A stretch of 64,000 nt of DNA. Source: G963669295 sp963669295 (lineage in GTDB: Bacteria > Bacteroidota > Bacteroidia > Flavobacteriales_D > CALLUQ01). The position numbers were made by a program, and so were the translations under genes. Shown here piece after piece: positions 27,484-34,995 of this stretch; position 1 is the stretch's first letter; every line of letters begins with the position of its first letter. The stretch is from the NCBI GenBank assembly GCA_963669295.1, contig OY769938.1:4216001-4280000 (forward strand), written 5' to 3'. The notes beneath the pieces were generated by a model. It had not been told where the DNA came from and did not search any database. It saw nothing but the letters and a program-made list of their open reading frames with translations.

Positions 27484-27564
27484 TAGGCTTGTTTGCCAGC
27501 ACTCAAGTGGTGGTCTTAATTGTTATGCACAGCCCAGCACAACTACAACGGGAAAACCCCACCC

Positions 27565-27672
27565 CCTAAACCCGATTGCAGCGGCTACCCCGCAGTGAGC
27601 CTTAAGCGAGCGAGGAGTAATAGCGAAAAGCCTGCCTGCCGGTAGGCAGGCGGGGCCAGCCGTAAACAACGG
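27565..27672. repeat. Structured intergenic repeat-like element
   Basis: A segment more G/C-rich than its surroundings. It begins CCCGATTGCAGCGG, continues AGCGAGCGAGGAGTAATAGC, and contains a 22-bp nearly perfect palindrome at 27630-27651 (GCCTGCCT...AGGCAGGC, one mismatch). From memory it resembles intergenic repeats scattered in flavobacterial genomes. Only one copy was noticed in this window. Confidence 0.4.
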
Positions 27673-27680
27673 AGGGAAAG

Positions 27681-27731
27681 CTTTTCTTTCCTTTTCCTTT
27701 TCCTCTTCCTCTTCCTCTTCCTTCTTTCTTA
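27681..27731. repeat. Polypyrimidine microsatellite
   Basis: About 50 bases of almost only C and T, with TTTTCC units passing into TTCCTC hexamers. Such tracts are prone to slippage and can form triplex DNA. Confidence 0.7.
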
Positions 27732-27968
27732 CCTGCCAGAAAATTTGCTATCCAACCCTATACAGCAAAGATGGTGCGGTATACATTTCTAGCGACCATG
27801 AGTAAATGAACGAGTTTCATGGAAGAAATCAACATCTTAATAACTTACTGGAATCTTTTAACAGCCTGCGCGTTACATTTCTTGTACCTTAGTGAAATCA
27901 ACAATAATTGCGGCAAGGCCAATTGTTGGTGTCTTTAAACTTTTAAACATAGCATAAATACATACCGT

Positions 27969-28976
27969 ATGGCATTTATTGACATAGTATTAAAAACCCC
28001 ATCTTATGGTTGGGCAGATGAAAATGACCAGCTTATTGTGCCGAGCAGAAAGCAACTCTTTAAAGAGTTTTTCAGCAGGATTAATTTTTTTCAAAACAAG
28101 AAGAATTGGATTTCTGCCATCAGTTGGGTAATGGTGCTATGCATGTTGGCCTTTTTCGTTTTTTACATTGCCTACCATGTGAGTGTTGTAACGCTTATTT
28201 TTTTCGTCATTTATGCCATGATCATCATGAGCACACACGGAACAATTTGGTTTCATAGGTTCTGTACACATAAAGCATACAAGTTTTCGCATCCCATCTG
28301 GAGGATCATCACTCAAAACCTGGTCATTAAAACATTTCCTGAAGAAATCTATGTCATCTCACATCACGTTCATCATGCTAAATCTGACCAGCCTGGCGAC
28401 CCTTACAATGCGAAAGCAGGGCTTATGTATTGCATGATGTCGGATGTAAACCATCAAAGCATTGCAGAAAATTTGAATGAATCAGATTATAAAAAAGCAA
28501 CGCATTTCATGAACCATACAGGGGTGCAAATAAGTACCTATAAGCAATACCAGAAATGGGGTTCCGTAGCTACTCCCTTATATACCATTTCACTTTGGCT
28601 ACTCAACTGGGCCTTTTGGTATGCCTTGTTTTATTTTATTGGAGGACATGCCATGGCTACCGCAGCGTTCAGTGCGGCCATGTTTTGGTTTGTACTGGTG
28701 AGGGCCTTTAACTACACAGGCCATGGCAAAGGAAAAGTGGCACACCAGGATGGCGTTGATTTTGATAGAAGTAACCTATCTGTCAATCAATTAAGGCCGG
28801 GGTGGTTTTCGGGCGAATGGCACAACAATCACCACCTTTATCCGGCAAGTGCGAGGGCAGGATTCCTTGCGCATCAATTGGATCTCGCTTGGGTCTATAT
28901 CTATTGCCTGAATAAAATGGGAATGATCTCTACATTCAAAGACCATAAAAGTGATTTTCTCAAAAAATATACTTAA
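27969..28976 (+). CDS. Acyl-CoA/lipid fatty acid desaturase
   Basis: Integral membrane di-iron enzyme that puts a double bond into fatty acyl chains, most likely of the delta-9 (stearoyl-CoA desaturase-like) type. The three histidine boxes are present: HRFCTHK (box 1), HHVHH (box 2) and HNNHH (box 3, in GEWHNNHHLYP). Two pairs of hydrophobic segments flank the boxes (about residues 55-95 and 200-245). Length 335 residues is normal, and there is no cytochrome b5 domain. It likely adjusts membrane fluidity. Stands alone. Confidence 0.85.
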   Translation: MAFIDIVLKTPSYGWADENDQLIVPSRKQLFKEFFSRINFFQNKKNWISAISWVMVLCMLAFFVFYIAYHVSVVTLIFFVIYAMIIMSTHGTIWFHRFCTHKAYKFSHPIWRIITQNLVIKTFPEEIYVISHHVHHAKSDQPGDPYNAKAGLMYCMMSDVNHQSIAENLNESDYKKATHFMNHTGVQISTYKQYQKWGSVATPLYTISLWLLNWAFWYALFYFIGGHAMATAAFSAAMFWFVLVRAFNYTGHGKGKVAHQDGVDFDRSNLSVNQLRPGWFSGEWHNNHHLYPASARAGFLAHQLDLAWVYIYCLNKMGMISTFKDHKSDFLKKYT

Positions 28977-29132
28977 ACCATTGAACAAACCCCAGGGGTG
29001 CATGAAGTAAACGATAGCATGAGAACAATCATTTTCCAATTGTTAAAAAGAACACCCTGTTTTTCCTTACAATAAAGGGATATGTTGATTTTGTGTACCG
29101 TATAATCTGCTGTACCCCTGAACATGACTTTT

Positions 29133-29549
29133 GATGTTCCGAACATGACTTTTGATGTTCCGAACATGACCCTATGATGTTCCGAACATGACCCTATGAT
29201 GTTCCGAACATGATCCTATGATGTTCCGAACATGACCCTGTGATGTGCTGAACACGACCTTATGATGTGCTGAACACGACCTTATGATGTGCTGAACATG
29301 GCCCTATGATGTGCTGAACACGACCTTATGATGTGCTGAACACGACCTTATGATGTGCTGAACACGACCTTATGATGTGCTGAACACGACCTTATGATGT
29401 GCTGAACATGGCCCTATGATGTGCTGAACACGACCTTATGATGTGCTGAACACGACCTTATGATGTGCTGAACATGACCTTATGATGTGCTGAACACGGC
29501 CTTATGATGTGCTGAACACGGCCTTATGATGTGCTGAACATGGTGGTAT
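29133..29549. repeat. 22-bp tandem repeat, 19 units
   Basis: Nineteen head-to-tail units, the first 21 bp and the rest 22 bp, with a degenerate half unit before them. Units 1-5 carry the perfect palindrome ATGTTC-C-GAACAT. From unit 6 the core becomes GATGTGCTGAACA, followed by CGACCTTAT or TGGCCCTAT, and symmetry is reduced. The TGGCCCTAT variant recurs exactly five units apart (units 8 and 13), which points to block duplication. The period is not a multiple of three and no frame uses it as coding sequence. There are no spacers, so it is not CRISPR. Confidence 0.95.
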
Positions 29550-29797
29550 GATGGTTTACCCATGGCTGGTTTACTTCGACCCTTCTCTCATTACTCAAAC
29601 CCCAGGCATCGCCCGTTTTTTAGCTTCCATTTTTCGTATTCCATTCCTTCTAGCACATCCTCTATGTTCCTTATTGCCTTATCCTTATCAGTACCAGAAC
29701 ATATATTTTACATGTTACTGTATTTATGCTGCTTTTTTGCCTAACTTGTTATTGGTGTAATTGCAGCAATTTCTACCGGTGTTTGTTAACATTTTTC

Positions 29798-30820
29798 ATG
29801 AAATCATTAACACATACTACTCCAGCAAAAAACAGCAAAGCTGTTGCCAACAGTTCAACATTGGAGACTGCAAATGCCGCTGCTTTCGAATTTGAAGACC
29901 ATCGCCCTGAGGCAGTTGCTCAACGGAAATTACAAGAATCGGCCGATGCTTATCTGGCAAGGCAACCTGTGATACCCATTCAACGGCATGCTACTAAAGT
30001 CATTCAGCGTGCTATGGATGATGATGAACAGGATGACCTGAAACAGTTTTTGAGGGAATACATCGATGTGCTTAGCGATGAAGCTATTGATGACCTGTGG
30101 CTGAGGTTTAGTACAGAATACGATACGATGGATGAAGCCCAGTTCGATTTGGAGCAAACCATTAGCATCTTAAAACATCAAGATCAATCGGCAAAAGCAA
30201 AGTTTAAGAAATCATTTTTTGATCAAGTGCCAAAAAGCAGAGAGGCCACCAGGGGGGTATTATACAGCAACTCAATTACCGGGGCATGGGAAGTGCACAG
30301 TAAATCTGTAGCAGGCACGCCTGACCCCTATATTTATTATGCTTTTGTAACGCTAACCAATGGCCGAATATATGTGTGGCCGGTAAAGGGCGATAAAGAT
30401 ACCTTTCATAGAGGATTGGCGGAATTTACTTCAGAGGTAATGTATGCCGGGGAAATTATGTTTGATGAAGACGGACAGGTAATTGGGTGGAACAATAAAT
30501 CGGGGAATTATAAGCCATTGACAGAGAATGCAGGATTAGCTGGATTACCGATAGAGGCATTTGTAGCCCACGAGAAAACAGACCAACACATTAAAGCCTA
30601 TCTTGAACAAAAAGGACAAACAGCGAAGGCTCCTGAGGGGAATAGAATGGAAGTGGAAGTGAGTGACTGGGATGGTCGCAGTTTGCCTGATGAGGTATAT
30701 AAAGAATTCATTAAGAGCGGCCAGCGCAGCTTTTTGGTGAATGGCATGATATTGACCATTACTGCTTATAGCAAAAAAGGCGATAACATTCGCTACAGCA
30801 TCCGGCCAAGAGGAGGGTAA
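29798..30820 (+). CDS. Putative injection-system cargo / effector-like protein
   Basis: A 340-residue protein from ATG 29798. Its N-terminus has the segment DHRPEAVAQRKLQESADAY, then QPVIPIQ and VIQR. This resembles the leader I know from Bacteroidota proteins associated with extracellular contractile injection systems and their DUF4157-type cargo. The C-terminal half contains GEIMFDEDGQVIGWNNKSG followed by NYKP, similar to an xSGHYxP motif found in many toxin-like proteins. The middle (about 75-150) is acidic and helical. No signal peptide. No injection-system structural genes are in the window. Activity unknown; the effector role is inferred from the leader only. Confidence 0.55.
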   Translation: MKSLTHTTPAKNSKAVANSSTLETANAAAFEFEDHRPEAVAQRKLQESADAYLARQPVIPIQRHATKVIQRAMDDDEQDDLKQFLREYIDVLSDEAIDDLWLRFSTEYDTMDEAQFDLEQTISILKHQDQSAKAKFKKSFFDQVPKSREATRGVLYSNSITGAWEVHSKSVAGTPDPYIYYAFVTLTNGRIYVWPVKGDKDTFHRGLAEFTSEVMYAGEIMFDEDGQVIGWNNKSGNYKPLTENAGLAGLPIEAFVAHEKTDQHIKAYLEQKGQTAKAPEGNRMEVEVSDWDGRSLPDEVYKEFIKSGQRSFLVNGMILTITAYSKKGDNIRYSIRPRGG

Positions 30821-30873
30821 TGGTTCACCTTAGACATTGCTTGCTTTTCACCTTCTATTCCACCGAATACCCG

Positions 30874-31434
30874 CTACGCCCCCTGAGCTTCCTGCTCCGC
30901 CACAGCTTTTTCCAACGCTTGTACAGCAGCAACCAATGCCGCTTGCTTTTCAGCATCGGTAAGCACCAACGCAGCTGCATCCATATTGTCGTTGTAATGG
31001 GCCAAACTAAATACGCCTTGAACCTGAGCACCCCAACGGGGCAAAAGCTTTTCCAAAAACTCCAGCACCGACTTCCCACCACGACCACCTGGAGCGGCAC
31101 TCATCAACAGCATCGGCTTGTCTTTAAATACTGGCCGCTCAATGCGCGAAATCCAATCGATTGTATTCTTCAATACCGGAGTAATGGCACTGTTGTACTC
31201 AGGACTCGACAAAATAAACCCATCGTACTCCTTGAACATTTCGTTGAGTGTGCGCATGGTTTCCGGAGCACCACTTTCGTTTTCAATATCGATGCTAAAC
31301 AATGGAGCAGCATAATCGCGTAAATCAATCACGGTAACCTCGCAGTTACTCACCAGTTTGGCAGCACAACGCACCAGGGTAAGGTTAATGGAAGTGCTAC
31401 TATTACTGCCTGCAAAGGCCAATATCTTTTTCAT
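30874..31434 (-). CDS. NADPH-dependent FMN reductase family protein
   Basis: A flavodoxin-fold oxidoreductase that transfers electrons from NAD(P)H to FMN or a quinone or azo substrate. The start of the fold is KKILAFAGSNSSTSINLTLV (phosphate-binding loop), the FMN region is LSSPEYNSAITPVLKNTIDW (about 74-93), and SAAPGGRGG (about 110-118) completes the flavin site. 186 residues is typical. ATG 31434 lies one base after the stop of the haem-binding gene, so the two form an operon. Confidence 0.85.
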   Translation of the reverse strand: MKKILAFAGSNSSTSINLTLVRCAAKLVSNCEVTVIDLRDYAAPLFSIDIENESGAPETMRTLNEMFKEYDGFILSSPEYNSAITPVLKNTIDWISRIERPVFKDKPMLLMSAAPGGRGGKSVLEFLEKLLPRWGAQVQGVFSLAHYNDNMDAAALVLTDAEKQAALVAAVQALEKAVAEQEAQGA

Positions 31435-31435
31435 A

Positions 31436-31906
31436 TCATTGTGTATCAAAACCACCAGTACGTTTAAACCATTGCACCAGCAGTTGTTGTTCTTCGTTCG
31501 TTAACTCGGCTTCGCTATGTGTCCACAAGTAGGAGGGAAGGGGCATTTCTTTGCCCTCAACCATCTCATAACTTTCTTTCAATTTGTGGTGGGCTTTCTT
31601 AATAGGATAGGTACCCCATTTCGAAAAATTGAGTTCACCTCTTCCATGGCGAATATGCTCTTCAATCCACCACGATATTGGGGCAACATTGGTGTACCAC
31701 GGATACTTTGTTTCGTTCGAATGGCAATCGTAACAGGCATTGCGCAACAAGGTGGCCACCTCGGCAGGAGGCTGGGTAACGACAATAAAATCTTCGCCTT
31801 CTACTACAGGAGGATTGGTTTTATCGATGCGTACAAATTGAATGCCTACCAACACCAACAACAAACCAAGGCCTATTTTACGTCCAATACGTCGTTTTTT
31901 TGCCAT
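31436..31906 (-). CDS. Haem-binding domain protein (membrane-anchored)
   Basis: A 156-residue protein with an N-terminal membrane anchor (GLGLLLVLVGIQFV) and a periplasmic haem-binding domain carrying CYDCH (CxxCH) around residue 54-58. The ordered motifs TKYPWYTNVAPISWW, HGRGELNFSKW and MPLPSYLWTHSEAEL are typical of the Haem_bd family in Bacteroidota. It probably handles haem or electrons in the periplasm. First gene of a two-gene operon with the FMN reductase. Confidence 0.8.
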   Translation of the reverse strand: MAKKRRIGRKIGLGLLLVLVGIQFVRIDKTNPPVVEGEDFIVVTQPPAEVATLLRNACYDCHSNETKYPWYTNVAPISWWIEEHIRHGRGELNFSKWGTYPIKKAHHKLKESYEMVEGKEMPLPSYLWTHSEAELTNEEQQLLVQWFKRTGGFDTQ

Positions 31907-31940
31907 GGGTTAAAGATAAGAAACATTACGTATGCACCTG

Positions 31941-31972
31941 TTGGTAAACCCGTAACGAAATGCTTACATTTA
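31941..31972 (+). promoter_or_regulatory. Probable Bacteroidota-type promoter
   Basis: TTG (31941) and TACATTTA (31965) separated by 21 bp, close to the TTTG-N19-TAnnTTTG consensus. It lies 23 bp before the GH17-like start codon. Confidence 0.45.
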
Positions 31973-31994
31973 ACAACATCAACCGCTAAAAACC

Positions 31995-32972
31995 ATGAGT
32001 TATCAACTTCCCACACAAACTCCTTTCAGCTACAACATAGGCATGGGCTTTGCCACCAATTGCACCGATTGGTACATCAAAATACTGGATACCGGCAATC
32101 GCAACAAACTGGTAGAGTACTCGCAAAACCGATTGGAACAAGTGGTGAAAACATTCAAACTTATTCGCATTTATGCCTTTCTCACTCCAGGGTGGGAGCA
32201 AACAGGTACACTCGACCCGGTGGCAGAGGCATTGGTCAACGTTATGAAGGCCGACTCCAGCGTTGAAGCTGCTATTGGTACTTCCAACAGTGTGAGCTGG
32301 TTCTTAAAACCCGACAATGTGGTGAAATGGGTAAGCATTCTCAATGCCCAATTGGGAGATGCTGTAAGCCAGGTAAAAACCATTTTGATTGGCAATGAAG
32401 TGAATGCCAATGGCTTTACAGCAGCCGATTTAACCACCATACAAGCCAACTTCAAAGCAGCATTGGGCAGTCAATACATTCCAGTAACAGTATCGTTCAA
32501 CAACCTGCCAGTGCAAAGTGGAAACACCACCCTCGACAACATGGTGAAAGCCATTGTAGATGGATGGGACAACGCCCATTGGAATGGAGGAAACCAGTTT
32601 GTATTCATCGATCCATACCCCGATGCCAGTGGCATCAACAATGGAGCAGGAGTGTTTACCTGGCAAAAAAAAGTATACGATTACTACCACGCAAAACACC
32701 CTAACCTGCAAATTTTTATTGGCGAAACAGGAGCCGAAGGCTATAGTACCGATAAAACATCTATTCCTGTCATCAACGAAGTATTTACAGCGTTGGAAGG
32801 ACAATACGACACCAACCATCAAACGGTGCCTACATTTATGTTGGAGGCAGTAGATGAACCCCACAAGCCTGCCACGCCAGATCAACGCAACATGGGACTG
32901 TATGCCGATACCCAGGATGCAGGAACAAGTATTGCCTTAAAAACTGGCGTTCATTTACCCTCATGGATGTAG
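31995..32972 (+). CDS. GH17-like glycoside hydrolase
   Basis: A 325-residue protein with a TIM-barrel pattern like family 17 beta-1,3-glucanases. The putative acid/base glutamate is in TILIGNEVNANGF (about residue 137), and the nucleophile is in IFIGETGAEGYS (about 245). The following FMLEAVDEPHKP matches the family's final strand. No signal peptide is seen, which is odd for a polysaccharide hydrolase and suggests an intracellular role or an unusual export route. A mono-functional single gene with its own promoter. Confidence 0.65.
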   Translation: MSYQLPTQTPFSYNIGMGFATNCTDWYIKILDTGNRNKLVEYSQNRLEQVVKTFKLIRIYAFLTPGWEQTGTLDPVAEALVNVMKADSSVEAAIGTSNSVSWFLKPDNVVKWVSILNAQLGDAVSQVKTILIGNEVNANGFTAADLTTIQANFKAALGSQYIPVTVSFNNLPVQSGNTTLDNMVKAIVDGWDNAHWNGGNQFVFIDPYPDASGINNGAGVFTWQKKVYDYYHAKHPNLQIFIGETGAEGYSTDKTSIPVINEVFTALEGQYDTNHQTVPTFMLEAVDEPHKPATPDQRNMGLYADTQDAGTSIALKTGVHLPSWM

Positions 32973-33369
32973 CGTATTTGTACGCAGGGTAGAAGAGTAC
33001 TTTGCAGGGAACGAGGAGGTTATGGTTCAATAGGTTTTACAACACCGCCACATCACTTACTCAATCATTTTTCGAATAATTTCACGACTAAGTGTTGGTG
33101 ATTTTAATTTTGTTGGTTACTTTTAACCTCTCACTGTTTCAAACAGTTAAAACAGAACCATTAAAAACCTATAATTGAAACAACACTCATCACATTCGAC
33201 TCTCATTCCATTTTTCAATACCATTGATGGACACGCAGTGTGGTGCGAAAATATGTAAGTGCTTAGAGGAGCATTGCGTGAGACCGGTTTGCCGGTATTG
33301 AATGCAAGGTGACTATCATTGTGACAATCCCGATTCCTTTTCACCCAGGTGGATAGGTTTCGGGATCTT
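32973..33369. other. Gene-free stretch, 397 bp
   Basis: No supported gene. It contains ACTGTTT-C-AAACAGT (near 33127) and a hairpin with ATCCCGA (33327) and TCGGGAT (33360) followed by CTTTTATT. The hairpin may stop transcription from the left; the GNAT gene on the other strand ends just to the right. Confidence 0.4.
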
Positions 33370-33810
33370 TTATTCCATAATCATTTCATACTTGTCAAGC
33401 CCTTCGGCAAAACCATTGGGAATCACCTTTACGGTGCGGTACCCCATTTGCTCATAAAACCCCACCGTATGCTGAGAAGTGGAAACCAATAAATCGTACT
33501 GCGAATAATTGCTTTTCAACACCGAAACCCGAAACTGGGTAAGCCTTCGGCCAATGCCCTGCCCTTGAAAATCAGGGTCCACCATGCCCCAGGCCAGGCC
33601 AGCAGCATTTTCTGCCGCATTCATATACACCCCGCCACATGCAATGATTTGCCCCACATGTTCGGCAACAAAATACAAGCCATCAACCGGACGGTCGATC
33701 CAGGCTGCAAACTCATCGTATTCTTCGGCAGCAAAATACTTAGGCATATTGCGTTTAAATATCGCCAGGCATCTGCTGCGATCTTCAGGGGTATAGGTGC
33801 GTATATTCAC
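33370..33810 (-). CDS. GNAT-family N-acetyltransferase
   Basis: A 146-residue acetyltransferase using acetyl-CoA. The CoA-binding motif A is clear: GLAWGMVDPDFQGQGIGRRLTQF (about 70-92) with Q-x-x-G-I-G. The C-terminal SQHTVGFYEQMGYRTV is motif B. GTG start at 33810. Substrate unknown. It lies downstream of the deaminase-type effector gene on the same strand, 52 bases away, but its family gives no reason to call it an immunity protein. Confidence 0.85.
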   Translation of the reverse strand: MNIRTYTPEDRSRCLAIFKRNMPKYFAAEEYDEFAAWIDRPVDGLYFVAEHVGQIIACGGVYMNAAENAAGLAWGMVDPDFQGQGIGRRLTQFRVSVLKSNYSQYDLLVSTSQHTVGFYEQMGYRTVKVIPNGFAEGLDKYEMIME

Positions 33811-33862
33811 AGGTGTGTGGTTAGATGGGCAAGTTAAGCATTATGCAATTTTTATGGAAACA

Positions 33863-34840
33863 TTAGATGGCTTTGAATCCAAAACCATTGAGTATGTTGA
33901 TAACTTCAGAGGCGGGTACATCTGCTGCCCAAACGATCTTGGTATCGTTGTCTTTCCAATCGAAATGCTTGATGCCAACTTTTCCCAATATAAAGTCAAT
34001 CTTTTCTTTTGTACTAAAATCTAAATTTTCTACCAGAATGGTGACGGATTTTTTAATCGTGCTCTCTTCTGCTTCTTTCTTTATCTTTTTTTCTTTAATC
34101 ACTTGCTCTTTGGTGATTTTGCGGGGAGCCTTAAAACGCTTCCGCTTTTTAGCACTATTAATGTTACTATTGCCAGGAGTAGTGGTAGTGAATTTTTCCT
34201 CTTCTTCTTCTTGCTCTTCACCAATAAGCTCCAGGTGCCATTTCCAAAATTTATTCCTCTCCGATTTACTCTTTGTGGTATACCAATCTTCCAGGGCCGA
34301 AGAATAACTTACCATCACATCACCAGTTAATTCTTGCTCCATGGCTTGCAAAAAGGGCTCGCAACTACTTGGGCAGGGAGGGCGTTCAGTATAAATGATA
34401 GAAGTAGTTATTCCCCCTTTATTTAAAGCAATGCCGGTTGTTTTTCCCGATGCTCGATCAAATCCATCAATGCTTAAATCAAGCATGGCAGCAACAAGAG
34501 CATTACGTTCTGCATGAAAACTGGCGTTATCGCCAATGCTTTGCTTTGTTTTCCTGGCTTCTTTTTGTGTGCCATAGATGCCAACGGTAGCCACATTAAA
34601 CCCTTTATTGTCTCCATTCCTGCTAGAAATCGCATCCTTTTGTTTTGCTGGATTCGTTGCACTGGCCGAATACTTGAGTTGCACCACTGGTGCGGAGTCA
34701 GGAAATTGCTGTTGCAACAGCTGGCGCTGAGCCACCATTCGTGGACTGCTGCTAAAGGCATTGGTTTTAAGCATGCCCTGAATGGTGGCAGTTGCAGCAG
34801 AAGTATATGGATGAGCACGAAGTGAATGATAAACTTTCAT
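33863..34840 (-). CDS. Deaminase-type toxin/effector with cargo-like leader
   Basis: A 325-residue protein from ATG 34840. The N-terminus has SSPRMVAQRQLLQQ and PVVQL (32-55), like the leader of the protein at 29798. The central domain carries the zinc deaminase signature: His109-Ala-Glu111 (ASFHAERNAL) and Cys156/Cys160 (ERPPCPSSCEPF). This is the pattern of bacterial polymorphic-toxin deaminases, which convert cytosine or adenine in nucleic acid. After an acidic run comes a strongly basic linker (KKRKRFKAPRKITKEQ, about 231-246) and a small alpha/beta C-terminal domain. No signal peptide and no obvious immunity gene. The substrate is unknown; a nucleotide-metabolism enzyme is less likely given the leader. 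Confidence 0.65.
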   Translation of the reverse strand: MKVYHSLRAHPYTSAATATIQGMLKTNAFSSSPRMVAQRQLLQQQFPDSAPVVQLKYSASATNPAKQKDAISSRNGDNKGFNVATVGIYGTQKEARKTKQSIGDNASFHAERNALVAAMLDLSIDGFDRASGKTTGIALNKGGITTSIIYTERPPCPSSCEPFLQAMEQELTGDVMVSYSSALEDWYTTKSKSERNKFWKWHLELIGEEQEEEEEKFTTTTPGNSNINSAKKRKRFKAPRKITKEQVIKEKKIKKEAEESTIKKSVTILVENLDFSTKEKIDFILGKVGIKHFDWKDNDTKIVWAADVPASEVINILNGFGFKAI

Positions 34841-34995
34841 GGTGCTATAAATATAGCAAATCACAGTATAAGAGACATAATTGGTGTAAAGCTTAAAAAA
34901 TCGGCTATTACCAAATGATAAATAATAACTACCAGCTATACATTTCAACCAGGCACCAATACCTTTTCGTGATATATTGCAAAAAAATGGATGAT

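Larger units (their letters stand above)
27484..27968. other. Gene-free stretch with structured repeat and pyrimidine tract
   Basis: No supported gene. It contains a G/C-rich structured segment (27565-27672), a polypyrimidine tract (27681-27731), and then an AT-rich leader with the likely promoter for the desaturase gene. Confidence 0.5.

Noticed and set aside
28973..29167. Minus-strand frame MFGTSKVMFGTSKV
   Set aside because: It is only the translation of the first tandem-repeat units, with a repeat period that breaks the frame.
29133..29549. CRISPR array
   Set aside because: Units follow one another without spacers, are only 22 bp and partly variable, and no cas genes are present.
29548..29797. 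Short plus-strand reading frames after the tandem repeat
   Set aside because: Low-complexity hydrophobic translations that overlap each other in different frames. They are better read as leader DNA of the gene starting at 29798.
33370..33810. Immunity protein for the deaminase
   Set aside because: It is a plain GNAT acetyltransferase, 52 bases away. The family does not fit an immunity role.
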